DNA of 64,000 bases from Aquimarina agarivorans (GTDB lineage Bacteria; Bacteroidota; Bacteroidia; Flavobacteriales; Flavobacteriaceae), in assembly GCF_000218485.1 (NCBI RefSeq), contig NZ_AFPB01000174.1, forward strand, positions 62,001-126,000, read 5' to 3'. This document shows, in pieces, positions 1-7,853 of this stretch (position 1 is its first letter; every line of letters begins with the position of its first letter). The notes below the pieces were generated by a model. The model ran no database searches, was not told the origin of the DNA, and worked only from the letters and a program-made list of their open reading frames with translations. The translations under genes were made by a program, and so were the position numbers.

Positions 1-219
1 AAAGAGGTGTTGAATTATTTTACTTTTGAGTGGGATAAAGTCGACTCTGGAGAACAAACCATAAATGAATTAGTTACTAATATATTATCCAACGAAGTTA
101 TTTTTGGTCAAAACTTAACCCAGTATTTAGGTTTAGTTGTTTTTATTGAAAATATATTAGAAAACATTGAAAATACAGGAATTAGTAATCTTTTAAGTAA
201 TGTTGAACAATTTTCCTAA
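1..219 (+). CDS. C-terminal fragment of a probable tagaturonate reductase (UxaB-like, mannitol dehydrogenase family); 5' end outside window
   Basis: The frame is open to base 1 and ends at a TAA at 217-219, so only about the last 72 residues are visible. The remaining pattern (a leucine-rich helix, ILSN, then FGQNLT, then GL, and a final helix) resembles the end of polyol/hexuronate dehydrogenases such as UxaB, in which FWGxDLTxxxGL is typical. No catalytic residue lies in this part, so the call is inferred from the tail and from the sugar-catabolic genes that follow on the same strand. It could be another member of the long-chain mannitol dehydrogenase family. The next gene starts about 100 bases downstream. 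Confidence 0.45.
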   Translation, partial: KEVLNYFTFEWDKVDSGEQTINELVTNILSNEVIFGQNLTQYLGLVVFIENILENIENTGISNLLSNVEQFS

Positions 220-321
220 CAATATGAGGTAGCAAAATAAACATAAGAAGCAGCAAGTTTGTGGGAATTATAGCATTTTTGAAGTACATTATTAACCCCT
301 ATTTGTTCTTTAATCAGGTTT

Positions 322-1149
322 ATGAAAATAGATTCTCATCAACATTTTTGGCATTACTGCGAAGTAAAACACAGTTGGATAAACGATCAGATGTCAGCAA
401 TTAAAAAGAATTTTTTACCTAGTGATTTGCAGTGGGAATTGAGTGATAAAGGAATTGACGGTTGTGTAGCTGTTCAAGCAGATCAGCATGAATCAGAAAC
501 AAATTTTTTAGTAGCCGAGTCAAAAAAACACGATTTTATAAAAGGTGTTGTGGGTTGGGTAGATTTAAGAGCCAAAAATATAGAGCGTCGCTTAGCGCAC
601 TATACAAAAGAAAAAATAATAAAAGGATTTCGGCATGTAGTGCAGGATGAGCCCCACGTGGATTTTATGATGTGGTCAAATTTTCAAAATGGAATTGGTA
701 AATTAGAAAAGTATAATTTTACTTATGACATTTTAATTTATCCTTCGCAATTACATGCTGCATTGTATACTGTAGATAAGCACCCAAACCAAAAATTTGT
801 CATTGATCACATTGCCAAGCCCAACATCAAGGAAGGGCAAATGGAAGATTGGAAAAAAGGGATGAAAGAGATTGCTGCGCATGAAAATGTAAGCTGTAAG
901 CTTTCTGGTATGGTTACTGAAGCCGATTGGAAGGATTGGAATCAGGAAGATTTTGTGCCCTATTTGGATAATGTGATGGAATTGTTTGGAGTTGATCGGG
1001 TAATGTATGGGTCGGATTGGCCAGTTTCACTAATCGAATGGACCTACGGCGAAGTAAAAGGAATTATTGATACGTATACTGAAAATTTTTCTGCACACGA
1101 AAAAGAAAAAATTTATGGTAAAAATGCCATAGATTTTTATAATTTGTGA
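322..1149 (+). CDS. Amidohydrolase family 2 protein, probable L-fucono-lactonase
   Basis: This 275-residue protein carries the N-terminal amidohydrolase signature HQHFWH (residues 6-11). It also has the internal FRHVVQDEP block near residue 103, VIDHIAKP in the middle, and a YGSDWP motif near residue 230 that carries the metal-site aspartate. The set is typical of COG3618 lactonases, which hydrolyse sugar-1,5-lactones in the oxidative fucose and rhamnose routes. Followed by an SDR dehydrogenase, FucP and a mutarotase, the likely substrate is L-fuconolactone. A rhamnonolactone substrate is possible. There is no signal peptide, so it is cytoplasmic. Confidence 0.75.
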   Translation: MKIDSHQHFWHYCEVKHSWINDQMSAIKKNFLPSDLQWELSDKGIDGCVAVQADQHESETNFLVAESKKHDFIKGVVGWVDLRAKNIERRLAHYTKEKIIKGFRHVVQDEPHVDFMMWSNFQNGIGKLEKYNFTYDILIYPSQLHAALYTVDKHPNQKFVIDHIAKPNIKEGQMEDWKKGMKEIAAHENVSCKLSGMVTEADWKDWNQEDFVPYLDNVMELFGVDRVMYGSDWPVSLIEWTYGEVKGIIDTYTENFSAHEKEKIYGKNAIDFYNL

Positions 1150-1373
1150 TCAAAAACAAATTGGAGTTGCATGCCTTCTTTTTTAAAATTGCGCTAAAAT
1201 AATTGAGGTTTTTGCTGCATTGGCTATTAGATTAGTAGTCGATGCTTGTATTTAATTTTAGTTCAAGTTAAAGTAAATAGCCCAAAAGTTTTTTTGCTAA
1301 TTTTTGAATGAAGGATACACATATTAACCAAGGCTATTGAATAATCAGTGAATAGCTCAAAGCACACGGCTTA

Positions 1374-2165
1374 ATGGATTTAAAACTAAAAGATAAAGTA
1401 GTAGTTGTTACAGGTGCTGCAGGATTAAAAGGGAGTATTGGCGAAACTATAGTACAGGCGTTAGCCAACGAGGGTGCTATTCCCGTTATAGTATGCAGAA
1501 ACGATCGTGGTTTTGGATACGAAAAGGAACTAAAGGAGCGTGGGATTGATGCTTTGTTTGTAAAAACAGACCTTTCAGACCATAATCAAATAAAAAAAGC
1601 AGCCGAAAGTATCAAAAACAAATACGGAAAAATTGATGCATTAATAAATAATGTAGGGGTAAATGACGGCGCAGGATTGGATGCTTCAGTTGATGATTTT
1701 ATGTATTCATTAAAGTTGAATATGGTCAGTTTTTTTGCAATGACTAAGTTTTGCCTACCTATGCTAAAAAAGGCAAAGGGGACTATTTTAAATATTGGCT
1801 CAAAAGTAGCGCTTACTGGTCAAGGTGGAACTTCGGGCTACGCGGCATCCAAAGGAGGAGTTTTGGGGCTTACCCGGGAATGGGCTGTTGATCTTATTAA
1901 ATTTGGTATCCGCTCAAATGCCATTATCATTGCCGAAAGCTGGACACCTGCTTACAAAGCATGGATTGAAACACTGGATAATGGCGAAGAAAAATTAAAA
2001 TCTATAGTAAAAAAGATTCCTTTTGAAAACAGAATGACCACGCCGCAAGAAATAGCTGATCAGTGTTTGTTTACTATTTCTGAAAAATCATCGCACACCA
2101 CGGGACAATTTATAATTGTTGATGGTGGATACGTGCATTTGGATAGGTCATTACTTACTGAATAA
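1374..2165 (+). CDS. SDR-family oxidoreductase, probable L-fucose (or sugar acid) dehydrogenase
   Basis: A classical short-chain dehydrogenase of 263 residues. The Rossmann glycine motif at residues 13-23 reads TGAAGLKGSIG, longer than the usual TGxxxGIG. NNVG follows near residue 91, and the catalytic residues are S143, Y156 and K160 (YAASK). Near the C terminus IIVDGGYVHLD is a standard SDR end. In the non-phosphorylating fucose pathway SDR enzymes oxidise either L-fucose to fuconolactone or 2-keto-3-deoxy-L-fuconate; the sequence alone does not decide between them. Its neighbours are the lactonase upstream and FucP downstream, all on the plus strand. The gap after the lactonase is 224 bases and holds no obvious signal. 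Confidence 0.75.
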   Translation: MDLKLKDKVVVVTGAAGLKGSIGETIVQALANEGAIPVIVCRNDRGFGYEKELKERGIDALFVKTDLSDHNQIKKAAESIKNKYGKIDALINNVGVNDGAGLDASVDDFMYSLKLNMVSFFAMTKFCLPMLKKAKGTILNIGSKVALTGQGGTSGYAASKGGVLGLTREWAVDLIKFGIRSNAIIIAESWTPAYKAWIETLDNGEEKLKSIVKKIPFENRMTTPQEIADQCLFTISEKSSHTTGQFIIVDGGYVHLDRSLLTE

Positions 2166-2270
2166 GTATTTAAATCAATTCGCTTAGATTAAAGGTATTT
2201 GTTAATTTGAAATATTAGCATGACTTTAGAGAGATAGTAAGATGTTACGCTGAAAAGAATAAATAGGGGC

Positions 2271-2309
2271 AATGTAATGTGTAAGTGTTACATTTAATTA
2301 CCTTACATT
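2271..2309 (+). promoter_or_regulatory. Inverted repeat AATGTAA / TTACATT with an additional TTACATT copy upstream of fucP
   Basis: AATGTAA at 2271-2277 and TTACATT at 2288-2294 form a 7-bp inverted repeat with a 10-bp spacer, and TTACATT recurs at 2303-2309. It lies 35-73 bases before the fucP start, where an operator for a sugar regulator would be expected. No regulator gene is visible nearby, so the role is inferred. Confidence 0.3.
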
Positions 2310-2343
2310 AAGTAGAAAAACAGCATTGCTTAAAATAAAATTT

Positions 2344-3660
2344 ATGGAAAACACTAAAAAAGCACCAATTGTTAGTAAAGAGTTGTTGTTTCCTTTTGTC
2401 ATTATTACCTCTTTATTCGCCTTATGGGGTTTTGCCAATGATGTTACAAACCCAATGGTAACCGCGTTTAAAAAAGTAATGCCTGAGCTAAGTTGGTTTC
2501 AGGCGTATTTAGTACAATTTGCATTCTATTTTGGATATGGTTGTATGGCCATTCCTGCGGCACTATTCATAAAAAAATTCAGTTACAAATCTGGTATTTT
2601 GCTAGGATTAATCTTGTATGCTTTAGGAGCGTTTTTGTTTTATCCTGCAGCTATTTTTGAAGAATATACGTTTTTCTTAATCTCATTATATGTTATTACC
2701 TGTGGATTGGCATTATTAGAAACTACATCTAACCCATTAGTGTTATCACTAGGGGCTAAGGAAACAGCCACGCAACGTTTAAATTTAGCACAATCGTTTA
2801 ATCCTATTGGATCAATTTCAGGAATGATGATAGCACAATTTGTGGTGTTAAGTCAAATTAAATCTGCAGATTACAATGATACCTCTTATGCCGCTTTAGA
2901 TACAGCAACAAAAGCAGCTATTAAAACTGAGGATTTAAGTATTATAAGTTATCCTTATATAGGTATCGGTATAGTGGTGCTTATTATTTTAGTAATTATT
3001 GCATTTACAAAAATTCCTACTACGCAAAAAATAGTCTCTTTGACCTATAAAGAATCTATAAAAAAGATTTTTGCGCGCAAAGTATTTTTTCCTGGAGTAA
3101 TCGCTCAAATGTTTTACGTGGGGGCACAAATTATGTGTTGGACAGCTATTTATCAGTATGTGCAATATTTAAATGAGTCGGCAGGAACTCATTTAAATGC
3201 TACTTACATGAATATAACGGCTATGGGAATCTTTTTAGGGGGGCGTTTTTTAGGTACAGCTTTACTTAGCAAACTTAAAGCGCCCAAGTTACTGTCTTTA
3301 TTTGCCATTTTAGCTATGGTTTGCTGTATGGGAGCTATTATGTTACCTGGTATGCCGGGATTAATATCGTTAATTTGCATTTCATTATTTATGTCCATAA
3401 TGTTTCCCACTATTTACGGAATCGCACTGAAGGATATGGGAGATGAAGCAAAAGTTGGATCGGCATTTTTAGTAATGGCTATTGTAGGTGGTGCTATATT
3501 TCCACCAATACAAGGGTTAATTATTGATATAGGAGGAACTAATTTGGCAGATACGCTGATTGCCGGTGTGCCAGAAGTGAAATTTTCGTTTATCATGCCT
3601 TTATTATGCATCTCAGTAGTGGCAGTATATGGTTTTTACGCTTCAAAATTTGAAAACTAA
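2344..3660 (+). CDS. fucP: L-fucose:H+ symporter-like MFS permease
   Basis: A 438-residue major facilitator protein with about twelve hydrophobic segments. FucP hallmarks are visible: FALWGFANDVTNPM in helix 1, FQAYLVQFAFYFGYG in helix 2, CGLALLETTSNP in helix 4 and RLNLAQSFNPIGS before helix 5. The ATG at 2344 is chosen over an in-frame TTG 18 bases earlier because the sequence just before it is A-rich, as is usual in this phylum, and family members start with a short polar tail. It imports L-fucose, or a close 6-deoxy-hexose, across the inner membrane. The mutarotase begins 8 bases after its stop, so the two are co-transcribed. Confidence 0.85.
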   Translation: MENTKKAPIVSKELLFPFVIITSLFALWGFANDVTNPMVTAFKKVMPELSWFQAYLVQFAFYFGYGCMAIPAALFIKKFSYKSGILLGLILYALGAFLFYPAAIFEEYTFFLISLYVITCGLALLETTSNPLVLSLGAKETATQRLNLAQSFNPIGSISGMMIAQFVVLSQIKSADYNDTSYAALDTATKAAIKTEDLSIISYPYIGIGIVVLIILVIIAFTKIPTTQKIVSLTYKESIKKIFARKVFFPGVIAQMFYVGAQIMCWTAIYQYVQYLNESAGTHLNATYMNITAMGIFLGGRFLGTALLSKLKAPKLLSLFAILAMVCCMGAIMLPGMPGLISLICISLFMSIMFPTIYGIALKDMGDEAKVGSAFLVMAIVGGAIFPPIQGLIIDIGGTNLADTLIAGVPEVKFSFIMPLLCISVVAVYGFYASKFEN

Positions 3661-3668
3661 TAGTTACA

Positions 3669-4016
3669 ATGATGAAAACAAAAAGATATTGCTTGACCTG
3701 CGATTTAAAAGATGATCCAAAATTAATTGCTGAATATAAAGAATACCACGCTGCTGGTAAGGCTTGGCCTGAGATTACCTCTAGTATTAAAAATGCAGGG
3801 ATTGTAGATATGCAAATTTACCTTTCGGGTAATCGGATGTTCATGATTATGGAATGCGATCATACGTTTGATCCTAATAAAAAAGCTGAAATGGATGCTG
3901 CCAACCCAAAAGTGCAAGAATGGGAGCAATTAATGTGGAATTACCAACAAAGTTTACCTTGGGCTAAAAATGGAGAAAAATGGCTTGAAATGGAAAAAAT
4001 CTTTCAATTAGCATAG
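3669..4016 (+). CDS. L-rhamnose/L-fucose mutarotase (RhaM/DUF718 family)
   Basis: A 115-residue protein of the COG3254 ferredoxin-like fold. The family blocks are present: RYCLTCDLKDDP at the start, EYKEYH with Y and H at the expected active-site spots (about residues 22-26), WPEI, MFMIMECD and the C-terminal WxxxMEKIFxL. It would interconvert the alpha and beta anomers of a 6-deoxyhexose, feeding the pyranose dehydrogenase. It starts only 8 bases after fucP; two adjacent ATG codons at 3669 and 3672 are both possible. The context favours fucose over rhamnose. Confidence 0.8.
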   Translation: MMKTKRYCLTCDLKDDPKLIAEYKEYHAAGKAWPEITSSIKNAGIVDMQIYLSGNRMFMIMECDHTFDPNKKAEMDAANPKVQEWEQLMWNYQQSLPWAKNGEKWLEMEKIFQLA

Positions 4017-4286
4017 TAATTCTGTTGCTCATTCCGTATCAATCGGGGGGTAAAAATTGGTTTGAATTTCTTTTTTTTAACTTTCAAACGATTTAAAATT
4101 TCTTTTAATGTGTTGGTTAACTATAATTTGTGTTTATTGCCGATTTGTTTATGTTAAAATTCTTTTTGGAACATAATAATTTGTTTTTTGAATTTAATTT
4201 AGAAGACATTTAATTTGAAAATTAGTTGGTTATACTAGTTCAGGTTGTGTGTACTAAACATATAAATTATATCAAAATAAATAATT

Positions 4287-4589
4287 ATGGAAGAATTATT
4301 ACTCAAAACCAAAAGAAGAAACAACCAAAAATTAAGCTTAAAAAAAGTAGCAATTGGTTCAACGTTTGATATTTTTCAGTGGAAAAAACCATCAGCAACT
4401 ACCAACGAGTATGAAATTAGTATTAACGGCAAAAAGTCAATCAAAAAAAGCGATTCTTCTTTGGTGCTTTTTTCCTGTCCGAAAAGTAATTTTAATGAGG
4501 GCGAAAATAAAATTTCAGTAAAGGTATTGTCAGGAAATAAACAAAACGTAACTGATGAACTAAAATTTAATTATTCTTTTTTAGGGTAA
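4287..4589 (+). CDS. Hypothetical protein, predicted beta-sandwich, 100 aa
   Basis: I do not recognise this gene. The product is lysine-rich at its N terminus (KTKRRNNQKLSLKK) and lacks a signal peptide. It then alternates short hydrophobic strands with charged turns (YEISINGKKS, NKISVKVLSG, ELKFNYSF), as an Ig-like or other beta domain would. It stands alone between the mutarotase 270 bases upstream and a 480-base non-coding region, with A-rich sequence right before its ATG. Confidence 0.5.
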   Translation: MEELLLKTKRRNNQKLSLKKVAIGSTFDIFQWKKPSATTNEYEISINGKKSIKKSDSSLVLFSCPKSNFNEGENKISVKVLSGNKQNVTDELKFNYSFLG

Positions 4590-5070
4590 TTTTGAAAAAA
4601 TGAATACCAGTTTTTAATAAAATGTAAAACTAAATTACTAGTTAACTTTGTTTTATTATATAGTGTTATAGATTTAGCGACACTATTTCAAAACACAGAT
4701 AGCTATAAATATAGTTTAAAAAACATTATTATTGATAAAATGGTATTGGAATCCAATTCTAATTTAAGGCGTTATAGTCTTATTTTTAATTGGATTCTTT
4801 TTTATGTGCTTAAATTCAGCTAAAGCAGTAAATGGTGTAAAACGCGCCGTTCCGAGTAATTACATTTTAATAATCTTTATGTTTGATATAGTTTTAGCCG
4901 GACTGTAATTATGTTTCGCATTGAATTTTAGTTAAAAATGAACCATTTAAACGGAAAATTAGCGTTTGAATAGTTAATTATTTATTTTAAAAAGGATATA
5001 CGTTCTGGTTGAGGTTAAGTATAGCGCATGTATGTTATTCGAAAAATTAAGAATGTAGGTTTGCTTGCAA
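4590..5070. other. Non-coding spacer between the fucose region and the thiamine operon
   Basis: About 480 AT-rich bases with no plausible reading frame. The only structure seen is the long hairpin at 4749-4803, listed separately. The rest, including a somewhat GC-rich patch near 4840-4860, shows nothing I can identify. It separates a plus-strand gene from the 3' end of the minus-strand thi operon, so terminators for both strands are expected here. Confidence 0.5.
4749..4803 (+). terminator. Hairpin with 10-bp perfect arms followed by a T tract
   Basis: GAATCCAATT (4749-4758) and its exact complement AATTGGATTC (4788-4797) enclose a 29-base loop and are followed by six Ts. It is a candidate terminator for the hypothetical gene at 4287-4589, although the loop is long for an intrinsic terminator and the gap from the stop codon is about 160 bases. 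Confidence 0.4.
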
Positions 5071-6171
5071 TTAGCTGATAGAATTGATTGCTGTAATTCC
5101 TCCTGTTAAATTCAACAAGGTTTTTGGGTATTTGTTTTTCAATAATAATTCGATAGCTGCGGCACTTCTTTTACCTGAAAGACACATCACCACCAATACT
5201 TTTGAATTAGGAATTTCTCCCATACGTTTATCTAATTCGTCTAAAGGGATGTGTTGTCCGCCAATATTTTCGTCCTCATACTCGTGATAAGTACGCACGT
5301 CTAATAAATGGTAGTTCTCTTTATTTTTTAAATAAGCTTCCGCAGAAATTGTATTCATGTCATTCGTATTGCTTACACCACAAAAGAATTCATAATTACT
5401 TTCTAAGGTGGTGATTTTTATATCCTTATTTTTTTGGAAATGAAGTAGTTGTTGTTGTAAGCTTAAGGCATCAAAGTATAATAGTTTATCAACTAAAGGC
5501 GTACCGATACTTACAATTAATTTAATTGTTTCATTGGCTTGTAAACTTCCAATAATACCTGGGAGTACGCCTAATACACCCACATCGGAACAATTTGGTA
5601 CCGAGTTGGGGGCAGGAGGTGTGGGGAACAAACAACGATAGGTTCCGCTGCCCTTGTAATTAAAAACACTTACTTGTCCTTGGAATTTAAAAATAGATCC
5701 AAAAACTAAAGGTTTATTAGCTAAAACACAAGCGTCATTGACTAAATAACGCGTAGGGAAGTTATCTGTGCCATCAACAATAATATCAAATTGGTTAAAT
5801 AAACCAACGGCATTTTCGGTAGTTAAAAAAATATTGAATACCTCAAATTTTACAAATGGGTTTAATTTTGATAAGCGATCTACTGCCGAAGCGGCTTTAA
5901 ATTGACCCACATCATCTGTAGTGTATAAAATTTGACGCTGTAAATTACTTTGATCTACTTTGTCACCATCAATAATACCAATGGTGCCTACGCCAGCAGC
6001 AGTCAAGTATTGCAGTACTGGGCAACCTAAACCTCCAGCACCAATAACAAGTACTTTGGCTTGTTTTAGTTTTAGCTGACCTTCCATTCCTATTTGATCC
6101 AATATCAGATGGCGATGGTATTGGTTTCGTTCATTAGAGTTTAGAGTTGTCGATTGTCGGTTGTCGGTCAT
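5071..6171 (-). CDS. thiF: ThiF/MoeB-type adenylyltransferase fused to a C-terminal rhodanese domain
   Basis: A 366-residue E1-like enzyme. The ATP-binding GAGGLGCP motif lies near residues 48-55, DGDKVDQSNLQRQ follows, and the GVLGVLPGIIGSLQA block is typical of ThiF/MoeB. The last ~95 residues form a rhodanese domain (LLDVRTYHEY) with the active-site loop CLSGKRS. The enzyme would adenylate the C-terminal glycine of ThiS and may help load sulfur. The paired zinc CxxC motifs of E. coli MoeB are not evident. It is the last gene of the thi operon. Residues 2-13 are encoded by a heptad repeat array, so the natural N terminus probably began closer to NQYHRHLILD. A molybdopterin role cannot be excluded. 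Confidence 0.85.
   Translation of the reverse strand: MTDNRQSTTLNSNERNQYHRHLILDQIGMEGQLKLKQAKVLVIGAGGLGCPVLQYLTAAGVGTIGIIDGDKVDQSNLQRQILYTTDDVGQFKAASAVDRLSKLNPFVKFEVFNIFLTTENAVGLFNQFDIIVDGTDNFPTRYLVNDACVLANKPLVFGSIFKFQGQVSVFNYKGSGTYRCLFPTPPAPNSVPNCSDVGVLGVLPGIIGSLQANETIKLIVSIGTPLVDKLLYFDALSLQQQLLHFQKNKDIKITTLESNYEFFCGVSNTNDMNTISAEAYLKNKENYHLLDVRTYHEYEDENIGGQHIPLDELDKRMGEIPNSKVLVVMCLSGKRSAAAIELLLKNKYPKTLLNLTGGITAINSIS
6134..6168 (-). repeat. Heptad array inside the 5' end of thiF (TTAGAGT x2, TGTCGAT, TGTCGGT x2)
   Basis: Five consecutive 7-nt units read on the plus strand from 6134 to 6168, ending right beside the thiF start codon. They encode residues 2-13 of ThiF. The unit sequence differs from those elsewhere in the operon, but the 7-nt period is the same. 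Confidence 0.75.
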
Positions 6172-6219
6172 TTTAGTGTATTCTTTTATGTGTTATCTGA
6201 TTGCTGAAACCATTTTATT

Positions 6220-7404
6220 TTAGCGAAATGATTCCCAGTCTTTCCAAACTACTTCAAAACCTTGGTTTTTTAGCATATCTGCAATTTCTTCGGTTGGACG
6301 TTCATCGGATATTTCAAATTGTTCCAAACTTTGGGGTTCTACCACATAGCCACCAGGATTCGTTTTAGATTCGGCACTAATAGAAGTGATTCCTAATTTA
6401 ACTACATTGTTCCTAAATACTTCACTTTCTCTGGTAGACATGGACAGTTCCACATCTTCATCCAATAAACGAAAAGCACAAATGGCTTGAACCAAATCAG
6501 GATCTGTCATTTCAACTTTAGGTTCTAATCCACCACTATGTGGACGTAACCTAGGAAAAGAAATGGAATATTTAGTTTTCCAATAGGTTTTTTGTAAATA
6601 TTGTAAATGCAATGCCGTAAAAAAACTATCAGTACGCCAATCCTCTAAACCAAATAAAGCACCTAAGCCTATTTTGTGTACGCCTGCTTTTCCAAGTCTA
6701 TCGGGGGTTTCTAGACGGTAATAAAAATTACTCTTTTTTCCTTTCGGGTGGTGTTTTTTGTATTCGTCTTTATGATAGGTTTCTTGATATACTAAAACTG
6801 CGTATAGTCCGCTATCAACTAAAGTTTCATAATCGGGCTGATCCAAAGGTTGTACCTCAATAGTAATATTACTAAAATGCTGTTGTATTAACTCAATAGC
6901 GTGTTTAATGTATGAAACTCCTACGGTTTTATTAGCCTCACCAGTAACTAGTAATATGTGGTCGTAACCTTTTAACTTTAGGAATTCAACTTCCTTTAAA
7001 ATTTCAGTATCTGTAAGTGTTCGACGTGCAATTTTATTGGTCATACTAAATCCGCAGTACGTGCAAATATTTTGACACTCGTTACTCAAATACATAGGAA
7101 CATACATTTGCATGGTATTCCCAAAACGTTTTTTGGTCAACTGACTGCTCAACTGAGCCATTTGTTCCAAATAAGGCCTTGCAGCTGGCGAAATTAAGGC
7201 CTTAAAGTCCTCAATGTCACGTTTTGAATTTGCTAATGCGCGTTCTACATCAGCGGCTGTTTTAGCGTAGATCTCACTAGTGATTTGATTCCAATTATAT
7301 TGATCGAATGTGGCTTTAAAGTTATTTGCTGTTGGCTGTTGGCTGTTAGCTTTTTTCTCTAAAGAAATCCTACTTTTTAACATGTCAATTTTTGTAAAAC
7401 TCAT
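6220..7404 (-). CDS. thiH: 2-iminoacetate synthase (tyrosine lyase), radical SAM
   Basis: A 394-residue radical SAM enzyme with C110, C114 and C117 in the CxxxCxxC cluster motif (CQNICTYC). It cleaves tyrosine to dehydroglycine (2-iminoacetate) for thiazole synthesis and works with ThiG. The YAKTAADVERAL block near residues 46-57 and SFPRLRPHSGG further on are family hallmarks. The ~28 residues before FKATFDQYNW are not typical of the family; residues 17-28 are encoded by a heptad array that also forms one arm of an inverted repeat around the downstream-listed four-helix-bundle gene. No other start codon is close, so translation appears to begin in acquired sequence. Confidence 0.9.
   Translation of the reverse strand: MSFTKIDMLKSRISLEKKANSQQPTANNFKATFDQYNWNQITSEIYAKTAADVERALANSKRDIEDFKALISPAARPYLEQMAQLSSQLTKKRFGNTMQMYVPMYLSNECQNICTYCGFSMTNKIARRTLTDTEILKEVEFLKLKGYDHILLVTGEANKTVGVSYIKHAIELIQQHFSNITIEVQPLDQPDYETLVDSGLYAVLVYQETYHKDEYKKHHPKGKKSNFYYRLETPDRLGKAGVHKIGLGALFGLEDWRTDSFFTALHLQYLQKTYWKTKYSISFPRLRPHSGGLEPKVEMTDPDLVQAICAFRLLDEDVELSMSTRESEVFRNNVVKLGITSISAESKTNPGGYVVEPQSLEQFEISDERPTEEIADMLKNQGFEVVWKDWESFR
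7321..7355 (-). repeat. Heptad array within thiH; left arm of an inverted repeat flanking the first four-helix-bundle gene
   Basis: Five 7-nt units on the plus strand: GTTATTT, GCTGTTG twice, GCTGTTA, GCTTTTT. Bases 7321-7350 match the complement of 7824-7853 at 25 of 30 positions by hand alignment. The array encodes residues 17-28 of ThiH. Confidence 0.75.
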
Positions 7405-7418
7405 ACCTGTAGAAATCT

Positions 7419-7778
7419 TTAAAAATTGCTTCTAATTTTAGATTGTAATGAATTCAACATTTTTCGTATTGAAATAAGTACTGCATCTAATTTTTCAAAC
7501 TCTTCTTTTGTGATATAATTTAAATCTTTTGAAACTTCAAGTAAATAGTTTGATTCAGCAGCTGAACCAGACGCTATATTTAGAAAATTAGCGAATTCTT
7601 TATCCGAATGTCTTCCTGCTCCTTCTGAAATATTTGTTGGAACAGAAAGCATCGCTCTTCTCAATTGAGAAGTTAGTCCGTAAACTTCTTCCTTAGGGAA
7701 TTTTTTAGTGACCCTATATACATCCAATGTTAATTTATGAGACTGTTCCCACACATTATATTTCTTATAATCTCTCAT
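7419..7778 (-). CDS. Four helix bundle protein (23S rRNA intervening sequence protein / S23 family), copy 1
   Basis: A 119-residue all-helical protein of the PF05635 type. The hallmark run is FPKEEVYGLTSQLRRA, then S-P-T-NISEGAGR, and a helix FANFLNIASGSAAE. The family was first described in proteins encoded by 23S rRNA intervening sequences and is related to the Avd accessory proteins of diversity-generating retroelements; its biochemical role is largely unknown. It lies in the thi operon between thiG and thiH on the same strand, 14 bases before the thiH start. It has no known role in thiamine synthesis. Heptad arrays on both sides form an imperfect inverted repeat. Confidence 0.85.
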   Translation of the reverse strand: MRDYKKYNVWEQSHKLTLDVYRVTKKFPKEEVYGLTSQLRRAMLSVPTNISEGAGRHSDKEFANFLNIASGSAAESNYLLEVSKDLNYITKEEFEKLDAVLISIRKMLNSLQSKIRSNF

Positions 7779-7822
7779 TTTATATTGATTGCAATGTTTA
7801 TATTTTTAAAAATTAATCCAAC

Positions 7823-7853
7823 GGCTAATAGCCAAAAGCAAACAGCTATTAAC
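7823..7853 (-). repeat. Heptad array between four-helix-bundle copy 1 and thiG; right arm of the inverted repeat
   Basis: Units GGCTAAT, AGCCAAA, AGCAAAC and AGCTATT run from 7823 to 7850, and the array overlaps the thiG stop codon at 7849-7851. It is the partner of the array at 7321-7350. Confidence 0.75.

Noticed and set aside
4840-4870. Possible tRNA or small RNA in the GC-richer patch of the 4590-5070 spacer
   Set aside because: No T-loop or cloverleaf could be drawn and no promoter was seen.
7405-7815. TTTAAAAATT direct repeat as a target-site duplication around four-helix-bundle copy 1
   Set aside because: The 10-bp AT-only match (7418-7427 and 7805-7814) is easily due to chance in this composition, and the left copy overlaps the stop codon.
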